64,000 bases of DNA from UBA7672 sp965279205 (GCA_965279205.1 OZ257144.1:372001-436000); one strand, 5' to 3'; shown: positions 8,373 through 17,116, counted from the stretch's first letter. Translations and numbers: made by a program. Notes: generated from the letters alone by a model not told the origin.

Positions 8373-10490
8373 ATGACCAACACGAAAACGCGCGTGCTTG
8401 CCGGGTGCGCGGCGATCGCGCTAGCCGCTGGCGTGGCGCCCGCGCTGTCGCAGACCGCAACACCGCCGCCTGTGCAGGGCAAGATCGACGTGAAGGTTCT
8501 GTCCTCGCGCTACGATCTGGTGTCGGGCGGGGACGCATTGGTCGAAATCAGGGCAAGCGAAGGCGCGAAGGCGAGCGAGCTGAAAGTCTGGCTCAACAGC
8601 CGCGATCTCGAGACGCCGCTGAAATTCGACCAGCCGACCAACACGCTGCGCGGTGTGGTGACCGGGCTCGATAAGGGCGCCAACTGGCTGCAGGTGAGGG
8701 GCCCCACCGGCTACTCGGTCAGCCAGCCGCTGGTGAACTATCCGATCTCGGGTCCGATCCTGTCGGGTCCGCACATGACGCCGTATGAGTGCCGCACCAA
8801 GGAGTCCGGACTCGGCGAGCCGACGGACGCCAACTGCTCGGCGCCGACGCGTTTTGACTGGTTCTACAAGCCGGCGGGTGGCGGCGCCTACAAGCCGCTC
8901 GATCCGAAGGCCGCGAGACCCTCCGACGTTGCGACGACGACAACGATCGAGGGCAAGACCGTGCCCTTCATCGTGCGCGTCGAAAGCGGCGTGATCGACC
9001 GGTCGATCTACCGTATCGCGGTGCTCGACGACCCTGCGACGCCGGGCATCAGCGCCAGTGAAGGCTGGAACGGCCGCCTCGGCGTGACGTTCGGCGGCGG
9101 CGCCGGCACGCAGTACAACCAGGGAACCAACCAGGCGACGGCTGTGCTGAGCGATCTCTATCTCTCACGCGGCTTTGCCTATGTGGCTTCAACAGAGCTG
9201 GTGAACCAGCAGCACGGTAATGCGGTGCTGCAGGGCGAACACCTGATGATGGTGAAGGAGCACTTCATCGAGACCTATGGCGTCCCGAAATGGACGGTGG
9301 GTACGGGCGGATCGGGTGGCTCGATCCAGCAGATGGTGATCACGCAGATGTATCCGGGACTGCTCGACGGCCTGCAGCCGTCACTGTCCTTCCCAGACTC
9401 GACCATGAACACGGCTGACTGCGGCCTGCTGCAGAATTTCTGGAAATCGAAAGACGGCCAGAAGTGGAGCCAGGAGAAGAAGACGGCGGTGGAAGGCTAC
9501 AGCCCCGGCACATGCGGCTCGTGGGAGCGGTCCTTCGTGCCGGTGATGGTCGCGACCAATGCTCCGGGCTGCGCGCTCAACGACAAGAGCATGATCTACG
9601 ATCCCAAGAAGAACCCCAAGGGCGCGCGCTGCACGATCACGGACATGCGCGTCAACGTCTATGGCCGCGATCCCAAGACAGGTTTTGCGCGCAAGCCGCA
9701 GGACAATGTCGGCGTGCAATACGGCTTCAAGGGCCTCAACGATGGCCAGATCACGGTCGACGAATTCCTGCAGCTCAACGACAGGGTCGGCGGCAACGAT
9801 ATCGACGGCGCCTTCGTCGCCAAGCGCTCGGTCGGCGATCCGGCCGCGCTGGCGGCGGTTTATTCGTCCGGCCTGATCAACACGTTCGGCGGCGGGTTGA
9901 AGAACGTGCCGATGCTGCACTATCGCAGCTATACCGACACGACGACGCCCGGCGACATTCATGACCGGCATCGCGATCTCACCATCCGCGCACGCCTGGA
10001 GAAGGCGACCGGCCGTTCGGATAACGAAGTGATCTGGGTTGCGGACCGTGCAGCTTCGCGCGATCAGCCTGCCGCGGTGAATCTCGCCCCGATCGCACTC
10101 GAGGTGATGACCAAATGGCTCGATGCCCTGGCGGCCGATCCTGCGCCGCTGTCGCCGGACAAGGTGGCGAAGACCAAGCCGGCCGATGCGGTCGACGCCT
10201 ACTGGACGCCGGACGGCAAGCGCGTGAACGAGAAGGCGAGCTGGGACGAGACGACGTCCTGGAACAAGACTTATCCACTCCACCTCGAACCGCGCTTGAT
10301 CGCGGGCGCGCCTATCACCAACGATGTGATGAAGTGCCAGCTGAAGCCGGTCGACTTCAAGGACTACAAGGTGACGTTCTCGAAGGCGCAACAGACGCGG
10401 ATGAAGAAGATCTTCCCGGACGGCGTGTGCGACTGGAGCAAGCCCAGTGTCGGCTATTCGATGATCAAGGGGACGTATCAGCGGTACTGA
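8373..10490 (+). CDS. DUF6351 family secreted esterase-like protein
   Basis: 705 residues from the ATG at 8373, which has GGGAGAG upstream; a GTG 15 bases earlier is less likely. A Sec signal peptide is followed by the mature start after ALSQ. The sequence GGSGG with Ser314 (codon at 9312) fits a G-x-S-x-G nucleophile elbow of an alpha/beta hydrolase, and DIHDRHRDLTI plus LEVMTKWLDAL resemble the C-terminal half of tannase-like enzymes. The label DUF6351 is by recall. Substrate is unknown, but a periplasmic or secreted ester hydrolase is plausible. A strong terminator follows. Confidence 0.75.
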   Translation: MTNTKTRVLAGCAAIALAAGVAPALSQTATPPPVQGKIDVKVLSSRYDLVSGGDALVEIRASEGAKASELKVWLNSRDLETPLKFDQPTNTLRGVVTGLDKGANWLQVRGPTGYSVSQPLVNYPISGPILSGPHMTPYECRTKESGLGEPTDANCSAPTRFDWFYKPAGGGAYKPLDPKAARPSDVATTTTIEGKTVPFIVRVESGVIDRSIYRIAVLDDPATPGISASEGWNGRLGVTFGGGAGTQYNQGTNQATAVLSDLYLSRGFAYVASTELVNQQHGNAVLQGEHLMMVKEHFIETYGVPKWTVGTGGSGGSIQQMVITQMYPGLLDGLQPSLSFPDSTMNTADCGLLQNFWKSKDGQKWSQEKKTAVEGYSPGTCGSWERSFVPVMVATNAPGCALNDKSMIYDPKKNPKGARCTITDMRVNVYGRDPKTGFARKPQDNVGVQYGFKGLNDGQITVDEFLQLNDRVGGNDIDGAFVAKRSVGDPAALAAVYSSGLINTFGGGLKNVPMLHYRSYTDTTTPGDIHDRHRDLTIRARLEKATGRSDNEVIWVADRAASRDQPAAVNLAPIALEVMTKWLDALAADPAPLSPDKVAKTKPADAVDAYWTPDGKRVNEKASWDETTSWNKTYPLHLEPRLIAGAPITNDVMKCQLKPVDFKDYKVTFSKAQQTRMKKIFPDGVCDWSKPSVGYSMIKGTYQRY

Positions 10491-10514
10491 TGTTGGCCTG
10501 AGCTGGGATGAAGA

Positions 10515-10545
10515 GCCGCCGGGCCGAAAGGTCCGGCGGCTTTCT
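10515..10545 (+). terminator. Intrinsic terminator after the DUF6351 gene
   Basis: An 11-base-pair stem, GCCGCCGGGCC with its complement, holds one G-T pair and a GAAA loop and is followed by TTTCTTG. It sits between two convergent genes and ends just before the stop codon of the opposite-strand hydrolase. Confidence 0.85.
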
Positions 10546-10547
10546 TG

Positions 10548-11720
10548 TCAGTCGTTATCGTCCACGAAGTCCTCGATCCGTCTGATCAGTTTTGGCGCCA
10601 GCGGAAGCGAGGGATCGGAATAGGTGGCGAGGTTGGCAGCTCGCTCGGACGGGGCCTTCTTCAGCACGTGATTCATGTCGTTGATGATCTGCAGTTTCGT
10701 CTTCGGCGCATTGTTGAGAAGCTTTGCGTCCTCGACCGTCACCTGCAGGTCCGTCGCGCCCTGCACGACCAGCGTCTGCTTGCCGGCGCGGCGCACCGCC
10801 TCGACGGGATCGATGCCGAGCAGCTTCATGAGATAGTCCTGCGCCGGCGGGTTGAAAAGCGGCAGCAGGGCAGGCGTCATGTTGGCAGTATCGACCCGGC
10901 GCCCGGCTTCCAGCTCGGCCAGCGCGGCGAGGGCTTCATCGAGCACCGGTGCATTGGCTGGATTGTCGCGCAGCTGCTGGCGGACGACGTCGCCCATTTT
11001 TCGTCCCATGCCAGCGACGAGGATCAGACCGCAGACATCATCCCGGCCTTTTGCTGCAAGCGAGACTATCAGCGCGCCCTCCGAATGGCCGAGCAGGAAG
11101 ACACAGCCTGAACCCGGTCCGCGTTCGACCTTGATGGCATCGATCCAGGCGTGGATGTCGGCGACATAGGCCTCGGGCGAGACATCGTTCGGATTGCCCG
11201 CGCCGGCGCTGCCGAACATGCCGCGCTTGTCCACGCGCACGCTGGAGATGCGCTCCTCCGATAACTTTTCAGCAAGCAGCTTGTACGCGTCCGTCTTGAG
11301 GCCCATCGGGTTGTTGCCGTTCCTGTCGGTGGGCCCCGAGCCGGGAACGATCAGCACGACGGGATCGCTGTTGCGCGCATTGACCATCGTGCCGTGCAGT
11401 TGGCCGGCGGCTATCTCGGAAATGACCGGTTCGATGTCGCTGTCATTGAATCCCTTGGCGACGCCAATGATGCCGCCAACAACGGCGAGGCTGGTGAAGA
11501 TGCCGACAATCGCCTTGGTCTGTTTCTTCGTCTTGTCCGCAACTTCTTCCGAGGTCGCGCCAACCGAAACGCCAAGCGCCTTCGCAACCGACGGCGGAAG
11601 GTTCGTCTTGATGGCGGGGCCGCCCTTGTCCATGCGGCGCGCCATGCCGACGATGATCAGGAGCATGGCCAGCAGCGCTACCGCGCCACCGAGCAGCCAG
11701 AGCATCAGTACCGTGTCCAT
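10548..11720 (-). CDS. Membrane-anchored alpha/beta hydrolase
   Basis: 390 residues from the ATG at 11720. Two hydrophobic segments (about 5-25 and 68-88) precede an alpha/beta hydrolase domain with the oxyanion-region sequence VPGSGPTDRNGNN and the nucleophile elbow GHSEG. QVTVEDAKLL and a late NDMNHVLKK carry the acid and histidine region. The GPTDRNGN signature is shared by a large family of prolyl-oligopeptidase-like or dienelactone-hydrolase-like proteins of unknown substrate. The gene is divergent from the SPFH gene across a 100-base region holding a 30-base palindrome, so the two may be controlled together. Confidence 0.8.
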   Translation of the reverse strand: MDTVLMLWLLGGAVALLAMLLIIVGMARRMDKGGPAIKTNLPPSVAKALGVSVGATSEEVADKTKKQTKAIVGIFTSLAVVGGIIGVAKGFNDSDIEPVISEIAAGQLHGTMVNARNSDPVVLIVPGSGPTDRNGNNPMGLKTDAYKLLAEKLSEERISSVRVDKRGMFGSAGAGNPNDVSPEAYVADIHAWIDAIKVERGPGSGCVFLLGHSEGALIVSLAAKGRDDVCGLILVAGMGRKMGDVVRQQLRDNPANAPVLDEALAALAELEAGRRVDTANMTPALLPLFNPPAQDYLMKLLGIDPVEAVRRAGKQTLVVQGATDLQVTVEDAKLLNNAPKTKLQIINDMNHVLKKAPSERAANLATYSDPSLPLAPKLIRRIEDFVDDND

Positions 11721-11774
11721 CGTCCCTGCCTCGTTCGTTCGCCAGCCAACAATGTGCTTGACATTATCGGGAGT

Positions 11775-11804
11775 CAATATCAAAGTGATATCACTTCGAT
11801 ATTG
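11775..11804. promoter_or_regulatory. 30-base near-perfect palindrome in the hydrolase/SPFH divergent promoter
   Basis: The left half CAATATCAAAGTGAT is matched by its complement ATCACTTCGATATTG with one mismatched pair, centred on GATATC. It lies between divergent genes, 55 bases from the hydrolase start and 16 bases from the SPFH start. A ribbon-helix-helix protein encoded at the end of the SPFH operon is the obvious candidate to bind it. Binding is inferred. Confidence 0.6.
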
Positions 11805-11819
11805 CACGTGGAGGACCAA

Positions 11820-12731
11820 ATGACCGTCATCAGCCACAAGAGAACACAAGAAAAGCCGGCGAGCACAGGCAGCGGCGGCTTCCTGCTGGTGCTCGCGCTG
11901 GCGGGTTTCATTGCGGCGGCCTGGTTGTTCATCCAGGGCATCATGATGAAGGAGAGCGGCGGGGATGGCGCGACGCTCTTCGCCTACATCCTGGGCGCTG
12001 TCGTAGTGGCGCTCGTGTCGATCCTGGTCCTGTCAGGTCTGTATTCCATCCAGCAGAACGAAAGCACGGCGATCACGCTGTTTGGCAACTACAAGGGCAC
12101 GGACAAGAAGCCGGGTCTGCGCTGGGTGGTGCCGTGGTATTCGCGCAAAAAGATCTCGCTGCGCGTGCGGAACGTCACTTCGCAGACACTGAAGGTGAAC
12201 GACAAGAAGGGCAACCCGATCGAGATCGCGGCCGTCATCGTCTGGCGCGTCGTCGACACGGCGCAGGCGCTGTTCGACGTCGATAACTACGAAACCTTCG
12301 TCAACATCCAGATCGAGACATCGCTGCGCGAGATCACCTCGCACTTCGCCTACGACCATGGCGAGGGAGATGAGCCCACCCTGCGTGCGGATGGCGTGAA
12401 GGTTGGCGAAATGCTGCAAGCGAGGCTGCAGGAACGCGTCGCCATCGCGGGCCTGGCCGTGGACGAGGCGCGTCTCTCGCACCTTGCCTATGCTCCGGAG
12501 ATCGCCTCATCGATGCTGCGCAGGCAGCAGGCGGAAGCAGTGCTTGAAGCGCGGGCCAAGATCGTGCACGGCGCGGTGTCGATGGTGGAAAGCGCGCTGC
12601 AGCAACTCTCGGAGCGCGACATCGTGGTGCTGGATGACGAGCGTAAGGCGGCCATGGTGTCCAACCTCCTGGTGGTGCTCTGTGCAGACCGCGAGGCGCA
12701 GCCAATCGTCAACGCCGGCTCGCTCTACTAG
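11820..12731 (+). CDS. SPFH/Band 7 domain membrane protein
   Basis: 303 residues from the ATG at 11820, with GGAGG at 7-base spacing; the open frame extends upstream but through the divergent promoter. Two transmembrane helices (about 20-43 and 52-77) are followed by an SPFH domain beginning near QQNESTAITLFGNYKGT, with PGLRWVVPW and IAAVIVWRVVDT as typical strands, then a helical tail with AEAVLEARAKIV. SPFH proteins oligomerise into membrane rings or microdomains. The small RHH gene follows 24 bases later on the same strand. Confidence 0.88.
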   Translation: MTVISHKRTQEKPASTGSGGFLLVLALAGFIAAAWLFIQGIMMKESGGDGATLFAYILGAVVVALVSILVLSGLYSIQQNESTAITLFGNYKGTDKKPGLRWVVPWYSRKKISLRVRNVTSQTLKVNDKKGNPIEIAAVIVWRVVDTAQALFDVDNYETFVNIQIETSLREITSHFAYDHGEGDEPTLRADGVKVGEMLQARLQERVAIAGLAVDEARLSHLAYAPEIASSMLRRQQAEAVLEARAKIVHGAVSMVESALQQLSERDIVVLDDERKAAMVSNLLVVLCADREAQPIVNAGSLY

Positions 12732-12755
12732 GTCCAACGCTAGACAGGCGCCCCC

Positions 12756-12923
12756 ATGCCTTCGCCCGGCAAGAAAGCGTTTCCTCTCAGGCTTGATCCA
12801 GCGCTCCACGCCGCGGTCGAGCGATTGGCTGCGCAGGAGCTGCGCAGCGTCAATGCGGAGATCGAATTCCTGCTGCGCGAGGCGTTGAAGAAGCGGGGCG
12901 TGAGCGTGAAGGAAGAGAAGTAG
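12756..12923 (+). CDS. Ribbon-helix-helix (Arc/HicB-like) DNA-binding protein, 55 residues
   Basis: A short frame encoding a basic protein with strand KAFPLRLD, helix PALHAAVERLAAQE and helix SVNAEIEFLLREALKKRG. This is the standard RHH fold of Arc, CopG and HicB-type regulators. It follows the SPFH gene by 24 bases, so they are probably one operon. Such proteins often repress their own operon through a palindromic operator; the 30-base palindrome at 11775-11804 is the likely site. No toxin partner is seen beside it, so an antitoxin role is not supported here. Confidence 0.8.
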   Translation: MPSPGKKAFPLRLDPALHAAVERLAAQELRSVNAEIEFLLREALKKRGVSVKEEK

Positions 12924-12926
12924 GAA

Positions 12927-13319
12927 CTAGGCGATGATGCTCAGGACGTCGCCGAGCATCTCGTCTGATGTTCGCAGCACCTGGAGATTGGCCGCAAAGC
13001 TTTGCCTGGCGGTCATCAGCTGCAGGAATTCACTTGCCAGATCCACGTCTGGCATGGTCACGAATCCAGCGCTGTTGGCGTAGGGCGCGCTGGGGTCGTA
13101 GGCCAGAAGCGCTTCGCGTGCGGCAGGGGCGAGCTTCGCGTCCACGCCGCCATATCCGGTCGCGGCCTGCTCGACTTCGAGAGGCGTATAGGCCGCAGGA
13201 CCTGCAGCGCCCGGCGCCGCGCCGTTCGAGCGCACGTTGGCAATGTTGCTCGCGGCGGCCTGCGCGCGCAGTGTTGCGGCATTGACGCCTGAAAGCGCGA
13301 TAGAGCTGAGCGTGTTCAT
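12927..13319 (-). CDS. Flagellar basal-body rod (FlgC/FlgB-like) protein, isolated copy
   Basis: 130 residues. The N-terminal MNTLSSIALSGVNAATLRAQ and ASNIANVRSNG match the flagellar rod/hook N-terminal motif, and VDLASEFLQLMTARQSFAAN with a C-terminal DEMLGDVLSI matches the C-terminal helix. The length is close to FlgC. No other flagellar gene lies in this window, so this is either a stray paralogue or a rod-like protein with another job. It converges with the RHH gene (3 bases apart). Family assignment is firm, specific identity is not. Confidence 0.75.
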   Translation of the reverse strand: MNTLSSIALSGVNAATLRAQAAASNIANVRSNGAAPGAAGPAAYTPLEVEQAATGYGGVDAKLAPAAREALLAYDPSAPYANSAGFVTMPDVDLASEFLQLMTARQSFAANLQVLRTSDEMLGDVLSIIA

Positions 13320-13402
13320 GGTTCGCGTAGTGTGCGGACGCTGGGCGAATGGCTGGTTCGCGTGACCCCTCGAATTTCTCCGAAATTTTGCCCTTGGCTG
13401 GC

Positions 13403-14467
13403 CTACAGCAGCGTCTTGCCTGTCACGCGGCGCTCGTGATCGAGCAGCCATTGCTTGCGCCAGAGACCGCCGGCGTAGCCCGTGAGCGTGCCGTCCGAGC
13501 CGATGACGCGGTGGCAGGGCAGGATGATGGCGCAGCGGTTGAGGCGGTTGGCGTTGGCGACAGCGCGCATGGCGGTAGGGCGGCCGATGCGTTTCGAGAC
13601 GTCGAGGTAAGAGCGGGTCTCTCCCGGCGGGATGCGGCGGAGCTCGTCCCACACCGTGTTCTGGAACTCAGTGCCGGCACTGGCGATCCTGGACGTGAAG
13701 CCGAGGTTCTTGCCCGCGAAATAGTCTTTCAGTTCCTTCTTGATCAGTTTCAGCGCAGGCGTCTCGCCGGGCAGGACCGTAGCGTTGAACTGTTTGCGGT
13801 AGCGATCGACGTGGGATTGCAGCGTCTTGCGTTCGGCGAACTCCAGCATGTGGAGCTGCTTGTCGTCGGCGATGGCGAGCATCGGCCCGAGCGGCGTATC
13901 GATCCAGTCCATGGCAAAGGTCAGGGCCTTGCGTGATTTCTGGGGCGCCTCGCCGAAATGGCGGGAGAAGGCTTCGCGGAAGCCGGAACCGGACTCGAAG
14001 CCGGCATCGAGCTGAGCAGAGATCACGGCGTCACCCTTTTTGATCGTGTTGAACGCGTGGCCCAGGCGGCGGGCTCGGGCGTATTGCGAGAAGCTCATGT
14101 CGAAGCGTTTCTGGAACTGGCGACGCGCGGTCGCGGGCTCTATCCCTAAGTCGCGCAGGTCGTCCTCGCTCCAGCGGCGGGACGGATCGGATTCAACCAG
14201 TTGCAGCAATTTTTCCAGGACGACGCCGGGCGCGTTGGGATCATCCAGCGGACGGCAGCGCTTGCAGGGGCGGAAGCCGGCGACCAGCGCCTCGTCTGGT
14301 GAACCGTAGAAGGTGATGTTCTTCGACAATGGCGTGCGGGCCGGGCAGACCGGACGGCAGAAGATGCCTGTAGTCTTCACGCCGACATAGATCACGCCAT
14401 CCAGCTCCGGATCGCGGCGCAGGATGTGTTCGTAGAGTTTGTCGTGGTCGGGGAGGCGGTTCAGCAT
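13403..14467 (-). CDS. ada: Bifunctional Ada: methyl-phosphotriester/O6-methylguanine repair and AraC-type regulator
   Basis: 354 residues from the ATG at 14467. The N-terminal zinc domain has Cys37 and Cys41 in FCRPVC plus Cys68 and Cys71 in PCKRC; the first corresponds to the phosphotriester methyl acceptor. An AraC helix-turn-helix follows (ARRQFQKRFDMSFSQYARAR). The C-terminal methyltransferase domain has the PCHRV acceptor with Cys318. The protein removes methyl groups from DNA and, once methylated, activates alkylation-repair genes; that is known for E. coli Ada. All key cysteines are present, so both activities are expected. Confidence 0.95.
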   Translation of the reverse strand: MLNRLPDHDKLYEHILRRDPELDGVIYVGVKTTGIFCRPVCPARTPLSKNITFYGSPDEALVAGFRPCKRCRPLDDPNAPGVVLEKLLQLVESDPSRRWSEDDLRDLGIEPATARRQFQKRFDMSFSQYARARRLGHAFNTIKKGDAVISAQLDAGFESGSGFREAFSRHFGEAPQKSRKALTFAMDWIDTPLGPMLAIADDKQLHMLEFAERKTLQSHVDRYRKQFNATVLPGETPALKLIKKELKDYFAGKNLGFTSRIASAGTEFQNTVWDELRRIPPGETRSYLDVSKRIGRPTAMRAVANANRLNRCAIILPCHRVIGSDGTLTGYAGGLWRKQWLLDHERRVTGKTLL

Positions 14468-14670
14468 GGCTGGCTCTATGTGGTGTCCGTTGGTGTATCT
14501 CCAACCTAGGCGTTTCGGCAGCCGCCGGGGCCGGAAAAACGACATGGCCATTTTCAATTCAAATTAGGCATGCCATGCGGGCCTTCCGGGGACGCGGTCA
14601 GGCATTCTCAATGCCGTTGCGGCGTCCCTTTGAGCTGAGAAAAACAAGAAACGACCGGAGCTTCCTTTCC

Positions 14671-15372
14671 ATGAAACGTCTGACGATGACCGGCGCCGCC
14701 CTAGCGATGACCGCGCTTTCCGCCTGTGGCATGATCAAGCCCGCCGAGATGGCGCGGCCCGCCGCTTTGCAGGCCGCCAGTTCGACCCCGATTACCGGCA
14801 TTGGCGGCGGCGAGACCGGCGCCTTCACGGCGGGCCAGCACAAGGGATCGTTCAAGCGGTCGGCGTCGCGGCTGTCCTTCTTCGAACTCTACAACATGCG
14901 CGATGGCGGATCGGCGTTCGGCCTGAGCGGACCGGCGTTCGCGAAGGGCGTCGACGCCAGCTGCACGATGAAAGAGCGCTCGATCACGATCGACATCGTA
15001 GAATTCAAGCCAGCGCCGATGGGCTATGTCTGCGACTTCCGCGCGGAAGGTCAGAAGATGGTTGCGGCGCTTGAGGTGCAGGAGTCCACGCCTGGCCTCA
15101 CCAACAAGCATGAGCGGCGCGGCAGGGTGATGGTCGAAGGCGCCGTCCTGGATGTCCACTCGGTCCATGAGATCGCGGGATCGGTCCTGCCGGTATCTGC
15201 GCCGATCGGCTATGTGTTCGAGCGAAATGGCGTCGCCGTCGGCGGCGTCGAAATCAATGGCAATCCGGTGATGTTCGAGGCGCCGGGCGCCAGCGAGGCG
15301 GACCGCCGGGCGATCCTGCTGGCCGCGGTGGCGCTATCAGTATTCTGGGATCCGGCGAATCTGGACTCCTAG
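14671..15372 (+). CDS. Lipoprotein of unknown function
   Basis: 233 residues from the ATG at 14671. A signal sequence with lipobox LSAC (Cys19) predicts a lipid-anchored envelope protein. The body contains two cysteines (CTMKE and YVCDF) that could form a disulfide and a glycine-rich stretch TGIGGGETG. I recognise no domain. It is on the same strand as rbfA (70 bases downstream) but a functional link is not evident. Confidence 0.75.
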   Translation: MKRLTMTGAALAMTALSACGMIKPAEMARPAALQAASSTPITGIGGGETGAFTAGQHKGSFKRSASRLSFFELYNMRDGGSAFGLSGPAFAKGVDASCTMKERSITIDIVEFKPAPMGYVCDFRAEGQKMVAALEVQESTPGLTNKHERRGRVMVEGAVLDVHSVHEIAGSVLPVSAPIGYVFERNGVAVGGVEINGNPVMFEAPGASEADRRAILLAAVALSVFWDPANLDS

Positions 15373-15441
15373 GCCAAGGCATCTGTCTGCCGGCGGGCGC
15401 CATGCCTTGACATCGCGGCCCGCCGGTACTTTGACATCCCG

Positions 15442-15825
15442 ATGAAACCGCCCACCCAGAGACAGCTTCGCGCCGGGGAACTGATCCGCCATGCGCTGAC
15501 GGATATTTTCGCCCGCGAGGAGTTCGCCGACCCCGATCTGTATGGAAAATCCATCACCATTACCGAGGTCAGGATCTCGCCTGATCTAAAGAACGCGACG
15601 GCGTTTGCAGCTCCGCTCGGCGGAGACGACATGGCCAAGACGGTGGCGGCGCTGAATCGTGCTGCCGGCTTCCTGCGCGGCCGCCTGAGCCGCGAGATCG
15701 ACATGCGCTTTACGCCGATCCTCCGCTTTGTCGCCGACGACAGCTATGACGAGGCGCGGCGCATTGACCAGCTGTTGGCGTCCGAGCGCGTGAGGCGCGA
15801 CCTGGCCGACCGGCAGGAGGACTGA
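15442..15825 (+). CDS. rbfA: Ribosome-binding factor A
   Basis: 127 residues, normal length. RQLRAGELIRHALTDIF, the ITEVRISPDLKNATAFA strand and LRGRLSREIDMRFTPILRFVADDSYDEARRIDQLL are characteristic of RbfA, a KH-fold protein that binds the immature 30S subunit and helps 16S rRNA 5'-end maturation. In many alphaproteobacteria it follows infB or precedes truB; neither is here. The uridine kinase gene begins 6 bases after its stop, so they are likely co-transcribed. Confidence 0.95.
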   Translation: MKPPTQRQLRAGELIRHALTDIFAREEFADPDLYGKSITITEVRISPDLKNATAFAAPLGGDDMAKTVAALNRAAGFLRGRLSREIDMRFTPILRFVADDSYDEARRIDQLLASERVRRDLADRQED

Positions 15826-15831
15826 GGCGGA

Positions 15832-16524
15832 ATGGCCGGCTCCTTCATGATCGCGGTCACCGGCGGATCGGGTTCCGGCAAGACAACCTTGGCGCGCGCG
15901 CTACATGCGCGGCTGGGCGAGGGCAGGTGCCAGCTGGTCACCGAAGACAACTACTATTTCGGTCGCGCGCACTATGGCGAAGCGGCGCTCGCCATGAAGA
16001 ATGCCGAGCTTGAGCGCGCCTTCAATTTCGACGATCCGGCCAACAAGGACATGGTGCACCTGCGCCGCGACATCGAAGCGCTGAAGCGAGGCGAGAGCAT
16101 CGAGCAGCCGGTCTATGATTTTCCGAGCCACGACCGGAAGACCGGCGTGACCAAGCGCGTCGAGGCGCGGCCGGTGGTGATCATCGAGGGCATCCACGTG
16201 CTGTCGGATCCGTCCTTCGCGGACCTGTTCGATCTCACCGTATTTGTCGATGCGCCGGCGGACCTGCGCCTGATCCGCCGCATCCGCCGCGACGAGGCGG
16301 AGCGGGGCAGGAGCGCGGAAAGTGTGATCCAGCAATACCTGCGCTTCGTGCGTGCAGCCCAGGCGCGCTTCATCGATCCGGCCCGGCACTATTGCGATAT
16401 CGTGGTGGCTTGCGAGGCCGGACCACCGAACCGCGACGCGACGCCGGATGCGGATTCGATCGACCGGCTGGTTGCCCCAGTGTGGACGCAGCTGCAGAAG
16501 CTGGGCGTCGCGGCCCGAGCCTAG
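15832..16524 (+). CDS. udk: Uridine kinase
   Basis: 230 residues. A P-loop GGSGSGKTT sits at the N-terminus, then TEDNYYF, FNFDDPANKDM, YDFPSHDRK and IEGIHVL. These are the nucleoside-binding and lid motifs of uridine/cytidine kinase in the phosphoribulokinase-like family, which phosphorylate uridine to UMP in pyrimidine salvage. The protein is slightly longer than the E. coli enzyme because of a C-terminal tail. It is coupled to rbfA. Confidence 0.88.
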   Translation: MAGSFMIAVTGGSGSGKTTLARALHARLGEGRCQLVTEDNYYFGRAHYGEAALAMKNAELERAFNFDDPANKDMVHLRRDIEALKRGESIEQPVYDFPSHDRKTGVTKRVEARPVVIIEGIHVLSDPSFADLFDLTVFVDAPADLRLIRRIRRDEAERGRSAESVIQQYLRFVRAAQARFIDPARHYCDIVVACEAGPPNRDATPDADSIDRLVAPVWTQLQKLGVAARA

Positions 16525-16885
16525 GCGCCGGCAAGTTCCCGAGGAACCAGCAACGGAACAGCGTGTTCCATTCCTGCAGGCCCTTTCGTGACGGGCGACG
16601 CGTACCCCACGCCAGTCACGCCGGAAACTGCGCAGTCTCCAGGTTGAGCCACAGCGAGAGTGTTGCGCTCTCGTTTGCGTGGGTTAGATTGAGCCATCGA
16701 GCCGGGAACGGCGCGACACAGAGCCCGAAGGCGTAAACGCCAAAAGGCCACCTCCCCAACGAGCATCTCCCCGGCGCAAGCGGGCATTCGCCCGCGAGCT
16801 TGCGGCATTGGCTTGCGGTCAACTGACCGATGCCGTGTGACGGACACAGCGCGACGAAGCGCGGTCCGGTGTGAGGAGACGGACT
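16525..16885. other. 361-base intergenic region rich in perfect hairpins; no gene seen
   Basis: No coding frame with a family match is visible. The region contains at least five short inverted repeats: 16535-16547 (GTTCC/GGAAC), 16555-16569 (GGAACA/TGTTCC), 16655-16673 (CGAGAG/CTCTCG), 16730-16741 (GGCGT/ACGCC) and 16780-16795 (GCGGGC/GCCCGC). It could be a long 5' leader of the small membrane-protein gene or an independent small RNA on either strand. It does not match RNase P, tmRNA or SRP RNA by their conserved cores. Confidence 0.35.
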
Positions 16886-17116
16886 ATGGCTTTTGAACAA
16901 TCGGCTTCCGGCGAACACCGCGGGCTTCATGTCAGCGACAGCGTTCGCGGCGTTCTTGTCGTGGTGCTGAGCGCGGCAGGCCTCGTTGGTCTTGCCTACG
17001 GCGCCATGCTGGTGCTGACCTCGCCGGATGGCTGGGTCATGCAGGCGGCAAACCAAGCGATGGCGACGGCCCAGCAGGGCACGCTCGCTTCCTACAGTCT
17101 CGCCGACACGCAGTAG
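16886..17116 (+). CDS. Small membrane protein of unknown function, 76 residues
   Basis: Start at 16886 with GAGGAG upstream (gtgaggagacggact). One transmembrane helix at about residues 21-44 (VLVVVLSAAGLVGLAYGAMLVL) is flanked by a polar 20-residue N-terminus and a polar C-terminal tail. No family is recognised. It converges with fabI and follows the hairpin-rich intergenic region, which may be its leader. Confidence 0.65.
   Translation: MAFEQSASGEHRGLHVSDSVRGVLVVVLSAAGLVGLAYGAMLVLTSPDGWVMQAANQAMATAQQGTLASYSLADTQ

Noticed and set aside
11394..11819. Upstream extension of the SPFH frame
   Set aside because: It runs through the divergent hydrolase gene and the palindromic promoter, and the ATG at 11820 has a good ribosome site.
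12756..12923. HicB-type antitoxin of a toxin-antitoxin pair
   Set aside because: No toxin-sized neighbour gene exists; the RHH protein is better read as an autoregulator of the SPFH operon.
16525..16885. 6S, RNase P, SRP or tmRNA gene in the hairpin-rich gap
   Set aside because: None of the conserved cores of RNase P, SRP or tmRNA could be found, and a 6S-like long bulged rod could not be shown by eye.
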